Shown here: positions 26,723-35,343 of the stretch, one piece after another
Layout of the letters: the number at the start of each line of letters is the position of its first letter
How positions within the stretch are numbered: the first letter of the stretch is position 1
Assembly: GCA_049514435.1 (NCBI GenBank)
Contig: JBEKVB010000001.1
Location: forward strand, 248,001 to 312,000
Direction: 5' to 3'
DNA: 64,000 nt
DNA from: UBA4810 sp002479215
GTDB lineage: Bacteria; Desulfobacterota; Syntrophia; Syntrophales; Smithellaceae
Position numbers and translations under genes: made by a program
The notes under the pieces: generated by a model
Databases searched by the model: none
What the model was told of the DNA's origin: nothing
Seen by the model: only the letters and a program-made list of their open reading frames with translations

Positions 26723-29392
26723 TGAAGGTTCTACAGTAAATGCAATCAATGCTTTCGCCGTTTTTCGGTATCTTTGCTTCTCTGCTCGATCTGGTTTTGC
26801 CACCTTTCCAATGCTTCAATGTCCGTTAACAGTTCATCAGGTTCAGGCACAGCAATACCGGCCATAACCGCCCTGTCGTGCGTGTAATTCGAGCACTTCG
26901 CCATCCCGGCATCTACTTGGGTATAGTCGGGATCATCTACGATGACTCCGGCCAGCCGCTGTGTTTCCACTCCTTTGCGGAAGCGTAGGACAACCTTACG
27001 CAGTAGCACCTCCTCTACAGCGCGCTCCCATGCCAGTCGCAGCCGGGAGTAAGCGTCAACGGTCTGCTGTCGGCATTTCGGCTCCCCGCCATCCCTATAT
27101 AGCTTTGCGATAAGCTGATGTTGCGCCTTCAACGCGCCGATTCGTTTTTTAGTGCTCTTACCCTCAAACGGAAGTTCTGGATCAACGACACCAAACCCTC
27201 CGATTCGATGAGTCAAGCTCTGCGTAGTAATTGGGATATCGGCCGATTCTGCTTCCTCCGCCAGAATGCACACAAAATAGATTTCATGCGTTAACACGAC
27301 GACTTGGCGATGGGCAGCTTCGGCCACCAAGCGCTTGGCAACACGCTCTCGCCTTAGATGATCGAGCGAAGATACCGGATCATCGAAAACAATGCCTCCT
27401 TTACTACCGCTCAGGCTCACTTCGGCAAGAAAAGAGCCAATAGCGATGGCGCGCTGTTCGCCTTGGCTGAGAATATCGCCCAGATTACAGCTTTGTGGCC
27501 GCTCCAGCTTCAGCTTGTGCAAAGCCTTACCCCTGTCGGAGCGGCTTTGAAGAGACACTTTGAGAGTACCAACACCCAGCGCCTTGAATTCTCTGTTAAG
27601 TGCATCGGCAAGTTCTTTGGATATTACCTTTTCGGCCAGTTCCGACGATTTCAAAGAAATGGAATTGGTCCTAACTGCCGATAGGCACTGATTGAGTTTA
27701 GACTGATGGCTTAGTCTGGACACAGCAGTGATGACAGCATCTTTGACCTGCATCAACTTGACACGTGCATCAAGTTCACTGAACTGCTTCTGCAGCGCAG
27801 CGCGTGCTTTCTCATCCGATATCTTTTCCAAAGTTTCAGCTTCGACGTTCAATTTGCTAGCAAGTGCCTGAAGCTTCGTTGCTGGATTTGACGGTGTTGC
27901 ATCGAGGCCCTTCCACTGATTGGACTCCAGAGCTGCCTTAATAGATTTGTAGCGAGCAATTAATGCCAATTCAAAAGCGCGCGCTTCCGCCTCTAGTTTT
28001 GCATCCAAAGCTTTAATCTCACTGTAGCTCTCTTCATCAGGGCAAATGGTCAACACATGCGTGGCAAATGATTTGATCTCCGTAGCAAGCGCAGCGCGAC
28101 GCATTTGAGAAGTCTTTTCTGCTTCTTGTTGAATGAATTCCTCAAACCGCAGTAAGCGAGCGGCACCCTTCGCAAGGGGTTGCTGGCACAGAGGGCATGG
28201 AGCGTCAGCACCCAGATCCGGAAACGTCTTGTCGGGATGGGATTCAAGTGCGAACTTACGGGCAGCGTCAAACAATTCTCTCCAGGCTTCACCACCCGTG
28301 CCAGGCAACAGGTTCTCGCCTTCCTTGAACTGGTTGGCGGCAAGTGCACTTGCCGCTTGCGCCGCGCGGTATCCGTCAGCGAGGCCACGAAGCTTGGTCA
28401 CCACCGTCTGGTCAACCAGGGCAGCCTTATTGGTTGCATTTTCTGCAATCGCGGCTATCCGGCGTGCACGCAAGCGCAGCTGACTGGCTTTCTCCTTTGG
28501 GTTGTTCTCTTTCAATCCTTTGTCTAACTCGGTATGCTGCGCCAACTCTTCCGGGGTCATTGCAGTGAGTGCTTCGATCTGGGCTGTCGTAGTCTTGGCA
28601 GTGAGCGCTGCAATTAACTTGCCGACTGCCGTATCACCATGGAGATGGGCAAACGCCGTGAGATCGACGGCAGACTGCGCGTGCTCCGTTTCGATCATGC
28701 CCTTTAATTGCCCGCAGGCCTTCGCAAGCCCTTCCAAGACATCGAGCCCATAGGGGACATAAGAGAAATCATCCTCATTATCGAGGTAGGCGCGTGCACA
28801 GCGTGCGTCAAAGATTGACAGTGACGACAACTCGGGAGGTGCAGTCTTGCCATTAGTCCAATGTACATCCTGATTTATTTTATTGACCGCAATTTCGAAG
28901 GCGGCTTCAGCAACATAAGTCCTGTCAGCTGGAAGATTCGCGTTCGGATGAATTGGCTCCGCCTGGTCGCGGGCTCTACAAGCTTTTTTGAGTACACGCG
29001 AATAGCCGGATTTGCCCGAACCGTTGTCCCCATAGATAACAGTCAGCCCAACACTATCGAAGGGCAAACGCTCGTTCTCGGCGATCGCGTTGACATTACG
29101 CATGTTCTTTATGGCAAGTAACACAACGTGCATCGAAGTTTGGACTGGTGCCGGGATCTGATCAGCTGTAAGCGGCTTCGGGGTACGCCCTTTAGGGTCA
29201 GGGATGCCATGCGCGGCTTTGAGCAGCGCAAAAATATCAGCTAGATCGTCTGTCGCCAGCGTCTGCTTCGCCAGAAGACGTGAAATCGCATCGCTCTGCC
29301 ACGGTGGAAGACTGTTAGCCCATTTTAATATCTCTTGGAGTATCGCCATACTGCGCTCCCCAATGTTCTATTAATGCTTTATTGACAGCTAA
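26670..29392 (-). mobile_element. Solitary integron-type gene cassette
   Basis: The cassette would run from T 29392, just after the G of GTTAGCT (29393-29387), to G 26670 at the attC crossover. That is 2723 bases containing a 37-base leader, one gene and one attC. If the ends are joined into a circle, GGCTAAC faces GTTAGCT and the R boxes pair over six bases (GCTAAC/GTTAGC). They pair over only five (CTAAC/GTTAG) with the present right flank. That is what a cassette inserted by recombination should show. No integrase, attI or second cassette is present in the window. Confidence 0.7.
26746..29349 (-). CDS. RloC/PrrC-like ABC ATPase with zinc hook and putative HEPN anticodon-nuclease domain
   Basis: The 867 residues form a split SMC/RecF-like ATPase. 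Walker A is GDNGSGKS (107-114), the signature LSQGEQR (627-633), Walker B GGIVFDDP (651-658), the D-loop SSLD (660-663) and the H-loop TH (687-688). Helical arms surround CPLC at 385-388, a zinc-hook motif as in Rad50 and RloC. After the ATPase, R771-xxx-E775 and H824 (CSNYTHD) fit the R-xxx-E...H catalytic layout of PrrC/RloC anticodon nucleases. Known RloC proteins cut tRNA when phage or DNA damage signals arrive. Target and trigger here are unknown. A sample at 28201-28260 is 33/60 GC against 20/60 at 23701-23760 in mutL. GGGGAG precedes the ATG. Confidence 0.8.
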   Translation of the reverse strand: MAILQEILKWANSLPPWQSDAISRLLAKQTLATDDLADIFALLKAAHGIPDPKGRTPKPLTADQIPAPVQTSMHVVLLAIKNMRNVNAIAENERLPFDSVGLTVIYGDNGSGKSGYSRVLKKACRARDQAEPIHPNANLPADRTYVAEAAFEIAVNKINQDVHWTNGKTAPPELSSLSIFDARCARAYLDNEDDFSYVPYGLDVLEGLAKACGQLKGMIETEHAQSAVDLTAFAHLHGDTAVGKLIAALTAKTTTAQIEALTAMTPEELAQHTELDKGLKENNPKEKASQLRLRARRIAAIAENATNKAALVDQTVVTKLRGLADGYRAAQAASALAANQFKEGENLLPGTGGEAWRELFDAARKFALESHPDKTFPDLGADAPCPLCQQPLAKGAARLLRFEEFIQQEAEKTSQMRRAALATEIKSFATHVLTICPDEESYSEIKALDAKLEAEARAFELALIARYKSIKAALESNQWKGLDATPSNPATKLQALASKLNVEAETLEKISDEKARAALQKQFSELDARVKLMQVKDAVITAVSRLSHQSKLNQCLSAVRTNSISLKSSELAEKVISKELADALNREFKALGVGTLKVSLQSRSDRGKALHKLKLERPQSCNLGDILSQGEQRAIAIGSFLAEVSLSGSKGGIVFDDPVSSLDHLRRERVAKRLVAEAAHRQVVVLTHEIYFVCILAEEAESADIPITTQSLTHRIGGFGVVDPELPFEGKSTKKRIGALKAQHQLIAKLYRDGGEPKCRQQTVDAYSRLRLAWERAVEEVLLRKVVLRFRKGVETQRLAGVIVDDPDYTQVDAGMAKCSNYTHDRAVMAGIAVPEPDELLTDIEALERWQNQIEQRSKDTEKRRKH

Positions 29393-29488
29393 CAATTAAT
29401 ATCTGAACTTCGCTTTTTTAGAAAATTTGGATATCATCGTAACATATGACATACGCTTACAATAAAAAATAAACAAGCCATGTATTTA

Positions 29489-29707
29489 TTATTTTTCTCG
29501 GAAAGCCTTGTTTTCTTTTTTTGCTAACCAGTGTTTTATATTGATGCTTTCGCCCCAAATAGTGTTTTGATCCGGCGGATTTTTGCCTAACCAATTGCGG
29601 CGGGCATCAATATAAATAGAGGAAAAATTCTGCATTAACAACGTATTGTTGATAAAATTATTAGTCAAGTATATTATTGCCTTAAATAAATCGGATTTCG
29701 GTGTCAA
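29489..29707 (-). CDS. Small unidentified ORF after rfbD
   Basis: A TTG start six bases after the rfbD stop would give 72 residues with no recognised domain. The later part, IYIDARRNWLGKNPP and INIKHWLAKKE, looks protein-like, while the first 20 residues are low in information. It may be a short gene coupled to rfbD or the tail of a decayed gene. There is no strong ribosome site. The bases from 29394 to 29488 contain nothing else that I can see. Confidence 0.3.
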   Translation of the reverse strand: MTPKSDLFKAIIYLTNNFINNTLLMQNFSSIYIDARRNWLGKNPPDQNTIWGESINIKHWLAKKENKAFREK

Positions 29708-29713
29708 GGTTAA

Positions 29714-30565
29714 TTAATTCAACTGCTTAATACTTTTCAGATAATCCTGCAGGGCTAGTTGCCAGGGCTGCATTGTTTTTCCGGTCGCTGCAATAAATTT
29801 TTGCATACTCAAAACACTGTAGGCGGGACGCATGGCCGGTCTTGGAAGTTTATCGGATTTAATGGATGTCACCTTAACATCATCTAAGCCGGATTCCTGC
29901 AATATTTTTACAGCAAACTGATACCAGCTACAACTGCCTCTGTTGGTTATATGGAAAATGCCTTTGAGGTTTTGATTAATCAGTAAATCTACCGCCGCCG
30001 CCAAATCTTTCGTGTAGGTGGGCGAACCGACCTGATCATCGACAACCGAAAGCGTTGTTGTTGTTTTTGCTTTTTCCAAAATTGTCTGCACAAAGTTTTT
30101 CCCTTTCACTCCGTATAACCAGGAAGTGCGAATGAGGACATAATTATCCACCAGGGATTGCAGGTAACGTTCGCCCGCCAACTTGGATTCTCCATAAGCG
30201 TTGATGGGATTGCACTGATCATCTTCTTTGTAGGGCTGTTTGGCCGTACCGTCAAAAACGTAGTCTGTGCTGAAATGGATGATGCGGATATTTTTATTTC
30301 GGCAGACCTGGGCAATATTTTTTACGGCTTCGGCATTGACGGCAAAGCATTCTTCTTTTGCCGATTCGCAACCGTCAACATTGGTATAAGCGGCGGCATT
30401 GATAACAATATTAGGTTCTATCTCCTTTATCGCTTTGACGCATTCGTCTGGGGAAACAATATCAATTTCTTCTTTATCCATACCGACAACTTCATGCTCC
30501 TTAGGAAGTTTTAAAAGAAGGTCGCTTCCCAGCATTCCTTTATGACCCAACAGCAATATTCTCAT
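29714..30565 (-). CDS. rfbD: dTDP-4-dehydrorhamnose reductase
   Basis: RmlD reduces dTDP-4-keto-L-rhamnose to dTDP-L-rhamnose. The NADPH motif GHKGMLGSDLL is at residues 7-17. NAAAYTNVDGCE, STDYVFDG and the catalytic Tyr-Lys in INAYGESKLAGE are all present. The 283 residues are typical. rfbA, rfbB and rfbC are not nearby. It begins two bases after truA ends. Confidence 0.95.
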   Translation of the reverse strand: MRILLLGHKGMLGSDLLLKLPKEHEVVGMDKEEIDIVSPDECVKAIKEIEPNIVINAAAYTNVDGCESAKEECFAVNAEAVKNIAQVCRNKNIRIIHFSTDYVFDGTAKQPYKEDDQCNPINAYGESKLAGERYLQSLVDNYVLIRTSWLYGVKGKNFVQTILEKAKTTTTLSVVDDQVGSPTYTKDLAAAVDLLINQNLKGIFHITNRGSCSWYQFAVKILQESGLDDVKVTSIKSDKLPRPAMRPAYSVLSMQKFIAATGKTMQPWQLALQDYLKSIKQLN

Positions 30566-30567
30566 TT

Positions 30568-31305
30568 TTAATATTTGACCTCCTTCAAAAACAGACCGCA
30601 GGCAGGCGCTGTAACACCTGCACTTTTTCTATTTCTAGATTCAATAATTACCTTCATTTCTTCAAGCTTTCGTTTACCCCGGCCAACCTCGACCAGCGTG
30701 CCGATAATGTTGCGCACCATATATTTTAAAAAGCCGTGAGATTCCAATTTAATTTCGATTAGCCCATCATCGCCAGTTTTTATTTCCATATCAATAATCG
30801 TCCGCACACGATCTTTAACATGAGTTCCGCTGGCGCAAAAGCAGGAAAAATCATGCGTGCCGATTAAGAAGCGAGACGCTTCTCTCATTTTCTCCAAATC
30901 CAGCGGAAAACGAATGAACCAGAAAAAATTTCTTCCCAATGCCGGACGTAAACGTTGATTACATATTTTATAGACATAGACTTTGCTTTTGACGTCACGC
31001 TGAGCGTGAAACGAGCCTTCAACTTCTTCCAGCTCCTTGACCACAATATCCGGCGGTAATACGCTGTTTATGCCCCGATATATATTGATGACCGGCAAAC
31101 TTGTGGAACATTTAAAACTGGCCACTTGATTTAAGGCATGCACTCCGGCATCCGTCCTGCCGGAACCGATAACGGCAATTTTTTGCCCGGTAATAAGTTT
31201 AATCGCTTCTTCCAACACCTGTTGAATTGTCAAGCCGTTTTCCTGCCTTTGCCAGCCGCAATAAGCAGTGCCGTCATATTCCACAATCATTTTAAAATTG
31301 CGCAT
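30568..31305 (-). CDS. truA: tRNA pseudouridine synthase A
   Basis: TruA makes pseudouridine at positions 38-40 of the tRNA anticodon arm. The catalytic aspartate lies in GSGRTDAGVHA (47-57). VEYDGTAYCGWQRQ at the N-terminus and KYMVRNIIGTLVEVGRGK near 212-229 are family hallmarks. The 245 residues are normal. It is the first gene of the minus-strand run. Confidence 0.97.
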   Translation of the reverse strand: MRNFKMIVEYDGTAYCGWQRQENGLTIQQVLEEAIKLITGQKIAVIGSGRTDAGVHALNQVASFKCSTSLPVINIYRGINSVLPPDIVVKELEEVEGSFHAQRDVKSKVYVYKICNQRLRPALGRNFFWFIRFPLDLEKMREASRFLIGTHDFSCFCASGTHVKDRVRTIIDMEIKTGDDGLIEIKLESHGFLKYMVRNIIGTLVEVGRGKRKLEEMKVIIESRNRKSAGVTAPACGLFLKEVKY

Positions 31306-31565
31306 AGTTCTTCCTAAAACTTTTTCCGCTTACGAATTTATTCGGTTTGGACAAAAAAATAAAGAAGAAGTTTTAATTTTCCATTTTCTTCCCAAGTAAT
31401 TTTCTCGCCAAATTTCATCATTTTTTCTTGCCAGTTTTTATCAAACACGCTAGTATTGCCCTGAATCAAAAATATTTCTGTTTAACATTGAACACTTAGT
31501 AATTATCGCTTCCAAATTCGTACTAGTCTAATTAAGAAATTCGCTGAAGGAAATGGAGAGAATTT

Positions 31566-33137
31566 ATGAGTGACGATTTACCAAAAGCGACAACACAAGG
31601 CAAAATTAACGACTTTGAGAAAAAAAGCCATGGTCTGAAGATGATGGGCGGCGAAAAGCAAATCAAAAAACAGCATGAAGGCGGCAGGCTTACCGCCCGC
31701 GAGCGTCTGGATTTATTATTTGATAAGGACACTTTTCAGGAAGTTCAGCTTTTTGTTCAGCATCGCTCCACTCTTTTCGGTCTGGATAAAAAAGAAATTC
31801 CTTCGGACGGTGTTATTACCGGCTTCGGCAAAGTAAACGGACGCGTTGTTTTCGCTGCGGCTCAGGATTTCACCAGTTCCGGCGGAAGCCTGGGAGAAAT
31901 GCACGCAAAGAAAATATGGAAAGTTATGGATATGGCTATTTCCGCCCAAAAACCTTTTGTGGCGCTTAACGATTCCGGCGGCGCGCGCATTCAGGAAGGC
32001 GTTCCGGCGCTCGAAGGCTATGGCGGAATTTTTTACCGCAACACTATCGGCTCCGGCTACATTCCCCAAATTACAGCCATTATGGGACCGACAGCCGGCG
32101 GCGCTGTTTACTCCCCTGCCCTTACCGATTGGGTCTTTATGGTCAAAGAAAGCTCTTACATGTACATCACCGGCCCGGATGTCATTAAAGCTGTTATCGG
32201 CGAAGAAGTTACGCACGACGAATTGGGCGGAGCAGTTGCTCACGCTACAAAAAGCGGCGTCTGTCATTTTGTCACGGAAAACGACAAAGATTGCCTCGCT
32301 AAAATAAAAAGCCTGCTTTCCTTCCTTCCCGATAGCTGCCACTCTCCTCTTCCGGTAGTAAATTGCACCGATAGCGCTCAGAGGATTTGCACGGAACTGG
32401 ACACGTTCATTCCCGATAAAGTCGCTCGTGCTTATGATATGAAAAAAATCATTAAAGCCGTTGCCGATAATAACGAAATATTCGAACCGCATGATCTTTG
32501 GGCGCAAAATATCATTGTCGCTTTTATCCGTATCATGGGAAAACCGGTGGGAGTCATCGCCAATAATCCGCGTTTTTTGGCCGGTGTTCTGGATGTGAAC
32601 GCGTCCGATAAAGCTTCCCGCTTTATTCGTTTCTGCGACGCCTTTAATATTCCTCTTTTGACTTTTACCGACGTTCCCGGTTATATGCCGGGCACCAATC
32701 AGGAATGGGCAGGCATCATCCGCCACGGCGCGAAACTGCTACACGCTTATTCGGAAGCGACGGTGCCGAGAATAACCGTCATCACCCGCAAAGCTTACGG
32801 CGGAGCATATCTGGGCATGTGCAGTAAACAGTTGGGAGCGGATTATGTTATGGCTTGGCCGACAGCGGAAATCGCTGTCATGGGCGCGGAAGGTGCCTGC
32901 AATATTATTTACCGCAGTGAAATCTCCGCCGCCAAAGATCCCACGGCCAAAAGAGCGGAGCTTGTCGCCGCTTATGAAGAAAAATTCAATAATCCATACT
33001 TCGCGGCATCCCTGGGCATCATCGAAGAAATCATAGCCCCGCGCGATACACGAAAAAGAATCATTGCTCTTTTGGAGGGGCTGAAAGAAAAAAAAGAAAT
33101 AAGGGTGTCCAAGAAACACAATAATATTCCGCTTTAA
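31566..33137 (+). CDS. Acyl-CoA carboxylase/decarboxylase carboxyltransferase subunit
   Basis: The 523-residue protein has the two crotonase-like halves of biotin-dependent carboxyltransferases. GGRLTARERLDLLFD opens it. DSGGARIQEGVPALEGYG (about 140-157) and GPTAGGAVYSPALTDW bind the acyl-CoA. TFTDVPGYMPGTNQEWAGII and RKAYGGAYLGMCSKQLGAD belong to the second half. Propionyl-CoA carboxylase beta and methylmalonyl-CoA decarboxylase alpha both look like this. No biotin carrier, carboxylase or membrane decarboxylase gene is adjacent, so the direction of the reaction cannot be decided. ATGGAGAG precedes the ATG. Confidence 0.92.
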   Translation: MSDDLPKATTQGKINDFEKKSHGLKMMGGEKQIKKQHEGGRLTARERLDLLFDKDTFQEVQLFVQHRSTLFGLDKKEIPSDGVITGFGKVNGRVVFAAAQDFTSSGGSLGEMHAKKIWKVMDMAISAQKPFVALNDSGGARIQEGVPALEGYGGIFYRNTIGSGYIPQITAIMGPTAGGAVYSPALTDWVFMVKESSYMYITGPDVIKAVIGEEVTHDELGGAVAHATKSGVCHFVTENDKDCLAKIKSLLSFLPDSCHSPLPVVNCTDSAQRICTELDTFIPDKVARAYDMKKIIKAVADNNEIFEPHDLWAQNIIVAFIRIMGKPVGVIANNPRFLAGVLDVNASDKASRFIRFCDAFNIPLLTFTDVPGYMPGTNQEWAGIIRHGAKLLHAYSEATVPRITVITRKAYGGAYLGMCSKQLGADYVMAWPTAEIAVMGAEGACNIIYRSEISAAKDPTAKRAELVAAYEEKFNNPYFAASLGIIEEIIAPRDTRKRIIALLEGLKEKKEIRVSKKHNNIPL

Positions 33138-33150
33138 ATTATCATCGCCG

Positions 33151-33171
33151 CATTGCCTATATCTTGGTAAT
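33151..33171 (+). repeat. 21-bp direct repeat, left copy
   Basis: A 21-base stretch starting CATTGCCTATATC lies 13 bases after the carboxyltransferase stop. It recurs identically at 36823-36843. Flanks are also related (AAATTATC about a dozen bases upstream in both). It could be an insertion or recombination scar bounding the accessory genes between the copies. Confidence 0.8.
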
Positions 33172-33375
33172 AGTCATCCGAAGTTAGGTGGCCATCACCA
33201 AATTGTGAAACGCATATATTGGCTGATTGCTGTCAACTCGTCTATTGACTCCTTCCTGAAGTCAGTAAAACGTTTCCGTTGAAAATAATGCTTGATTTCA
33301 ACCGGTAATCTTGGACAAATTATCCGTACTTTCAACAAGGACATGAACTACTATAACAAGAAAGGATTGACGGGA

Positions 33376-34041
33376 ATGGAAAATGTACTCGTTTCGTGGA
33401 GCGGTGGAAAAGATAGTACGATGGCCCTGTATGAAATCCTCAAAAACCAAAACTACCAAATATCCGCTTTGCTCGTCACGGTAACCGAAGATTATGACCG
33501 AATCAGCATGCACGGTGTGCGGCGGACTCTGCTTGAGCGACAAGTTGCCTCGTTGGGCTTTCCGCTTGAAAAAGTATTCATTTCAAAGAATGCGTCTAAT
33601 GAAGAATATGAATTGGACATGGGACAGGTGCTTGCAAAATACAAGGAGGCAGGCATTACCTCGGTTGTGTTTGGCGATATCTTTCTGGAAGACCTAAGAG
33701 CATATCGGGAAGACAAACTTGCAACACTGGATATGCGGGGCATTTTCCCTATCTGGAAAAGAAATACCCAAGAACTAGCCCATTCTCTCATAGCATTGGG
33801 TTTCAAAGCGATTACCACTTGCATTGACATCAATACGCTGGGCAGGCAATTTGTTGGTAGAATAATTGATGAGCAATTCTTGTCTAAACTTCCTCCAACT
33901 GTTGATGTGTGTGGCGAGAATGGTGAATATCACTCTTTTGTATACGACGGGCCGATTTTCAAAGATAAAGTATCTTACGCACTTGGAGAAATCGTTTTAC
34001 GAGAAAACCGTTTTTGTTACTGCGATTTGATACCCGACTAA
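33376..34041 (+). CDS. Dph6-like ATP-pyrophosphatase (DUF71, diphthine-ammonia ligase family)
   Basis: The PP-loop SWSGGKDSTMALYE lies at residues 7-20 of the chosen start. The DUF71 signature GITSVVFGDIFLEDLRAYRE follows near 95, and the C-terminal VCGENGEYHSFVYDGP is diagnostic. In eukaryotes and archaea Dph6 amidates diphthine on EF2. Bacteria lack diphthamide, so the substrate here is unknown. I start at the ATG at 33376 because homologs begin just before the PP-loop. In-frame ATGs at 33292 and 33343 would add a weak extension. A possible attC-like hairpin follows 24 bases after the stop. Confidence 0.85.
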   Translation: MENVLVSWSGGKDSTMALYEILKNQNYQISALLVTVTEDYDRISMHGVRRTLLERQVASLGFPLEKVFISKNASNEEYELDMGQVLAKYKEAGITSVVFGDIFLEDLRAYREDKLATLDMRGIFPIWKRNTQELAHSLIALGFKAITTCIDINTLGRQFVGRIIDEQFLSKLPPTVDVCGENGEYHSFVYDGPIFKDKVSYALGEIVLRENRFCYCDLIPD

Positions 34042-34064
34042 AGAGCAAACGTCTTGCTTAAAAG

Positions 34065-34112
34065 TGGCGGCATAACAACGGGTACGTTGCAGCCGCTGAT
34101 CCGCACGTTACT
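34065..34112 (+). other. Possible degenerate attC-like hairpin
   Basis: The stretch contains CATAACAACGGG at one end and CACGTTACTC at the other. TAAC pairs with GTTA, CGGGT with ATCCG, and CAG with CTG at the tip, with unpaired spacers as in attC. However, the R'' and R' boxes each depart from RYYYAAC and GTTRRRY. It may be a decayed attC or just a terminator-like palindrome. Confidence 0.35.
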
Positions 34113-34271
34113 CTCTTTCTATCCATAATCCTCAATTCTGACAGATGCCCATCACTGAACAGTTGCAGGTGAAAGAAATAACTCCCTTATTTCATTATGT
34201 GCCCAACCCTCCCATCTCTCATGGTATAAACTAAGAACGGCTGTCTTTTTATCCGGGCAGCATGACGGTAG

Positions 34272-34853
34272 CTACCTCATGGAGTACCCGCGACCGTCAA
34301 GACAGGCACCCATCGCCCGTTTATAGTCTGAACGCATTTGGTTCAACTGGGCTTCTGACATGCCACCAGTAAGCTGAGTCGGGTCGTAATGTGTCTGGCT
34401 TACGGCCCAGCTATGGCATTCGTAACGATCTTTAGCCTGTAGTTTTTCGCTTTGGCCGTTGCGGGGATAGACAAATATCCTCCCATTTGATGATGGCGCA
34501 GGTTGAACATAAACCGGGGACTGTTCTCGGACCACTGCCGGGGGAGGTGCATAATAGGGTGAATTGTAATAGGAATCATAATAAGGATAGTAATAGGGAT
34601 AATAATAAGGTGCTAGAGCTGCTGCACCTCCTATTACTGCCCAAGGAGCCCACCAACCCCAATAGCCACCTCTCCAATAGCCGCCACCCCAATAGCCGCC
34701 TCTTCCATAACCGCCTCCCCAATGACCTCCGCTTCCATAGCCACCACTTCCATGGCCGCCTCCCCCATAGCCGCCTCCTGCGGCAATGGACAATGGGTTT
34801 ATGAGAAAGATGACCATTATGAGAACAAGAACCGCGCAGGCAACTTTCTTCAT
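34272..34853 (-). CDS. Exported Gly/Tyr-rich protein with conserved C-terminal domain
   Basis: A signal peptide (about 1-24, ending LSIAAGG) precedes a Gly-rich stretch of repeated GGYGGGGHGSGG and GGYWGGGYWRGG units. A Tyr-rich stretch (about 80-103) follows, then a C-terminal module DRYECHSWAVSQTHYDP...ACLDGRGYS. Two cysteines in that module could form a disulfide. Similar modules occur on glycine-zipper envelope proteins; the function is unknown. GGAGG precedes the ATG. Confidence 0.75.
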   Translation of the reverse strand: MKKVACAVLVLIMVIFLINPLSIAAGGGYGGGGHGSGGYGSGGHWGGGYGRGGYWGGGYWRGGYWGWWAPWAVIGGAAALAPYYYPYYYPYYDSYYNSPYYAPPPAVVREQSPVYVQPAPSSNGRIFVYPRNGQSEKLQAKDRYECHSWAVSQTHYDPTQLTGGMSEAQLNQMRSDYKRAMGACLDGRGYSMR

Positions 34854-35343
34854 ATTTCTCCTCCTTGCTTAATTCGGTAAATGTGTTTTTAATCTTTATA
34901 CTCCTCTTATCAAGTTGTTTCCATGAATAATAAGCAAGAAGTATACCTAAAAGAGGAAAGCAACATAAGTATAAGATATCAAAGCGCATAGAGCAATTAT
35001 ACATTTTTTTGATTTGATTCTTTTTATTAAAAATGGATAAGATATATACAATGATTAGTATCCAGTTGGATAATAAGTATCCAGAGAAGTCGTCGATTAT
35101 TTATTTTACAAGTCATTACCAATACCGGATGTTTTTTTCTTGTATTGTCAGTAAGCACTTCTTCCTGTACTGTTGTTTTTTGAATTTGGATTCTTAATGC
35201 AACATTTCACTCGGAAATCAATAAACACCTTTTTTTAAAAACCACATTCGATGACCACATCATCATTGACAAACAACGTCGTTTTTCTTATACTCGTTTC
35301 AATAAAAAGCAAGTTCTTATTATAAAGGATTAAGGGTAAAAAG
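34854..35343. other. 490-base intergenic stretch without a recognised gene
   Basis: It is AT-rich and divergent, so it should hold promoters for the genes on both sides. It contains a small palindrome, TATCC (35059-35063) with GGATA (35068-35072), and one copy of the hairpin repeat at 35159-35222. An open minus-strand frame starts at 35004 but runs on into the antisense of the Gly-rich gene. I do not regard it as real. Confidence 0.6.
35159..35222 (+). repeat. Hairpin repeat, copy 1 (upstream of the small exported protein)
   Basis: The element starts CTTCTTCCTG and ends CAACATTTCACTCGGAAAT. TTCC pairs with GGAA and TGTTG (35171-35175) with CAACA (35200-35204). It aligns along its length with 35851-35913. 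Confidence 0.55.

Noticed and set aside
31716..32726. A 336-codon minus-strand frame within the carboxyltransferase gene
   Set aside because: It is long but lies fully antisense to a highly conserved enzyme gene, has no ribosome site and no recognisable domain.
33183..33189. GTTAGGT upstream of the Dph6-like gene as a left cassette boundary
   Set aside because: It fits GTTRRRY, but the motif is short and expected by chance. It also does not pair with the candidate R'' box GCATAAC downstream, unlike the boundaries of the RloC-like cassette.
34576..35004. Minus-strand 142-codon frame overlapping the Gly-rich gene
   Set aside because: Most of it is an out-of-frame reading of the Gly/Tyr-rich repeats, giving long Arg/Trp/Leu runs. 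Only the first 45 codons are outside it, and they have no ribosome site.
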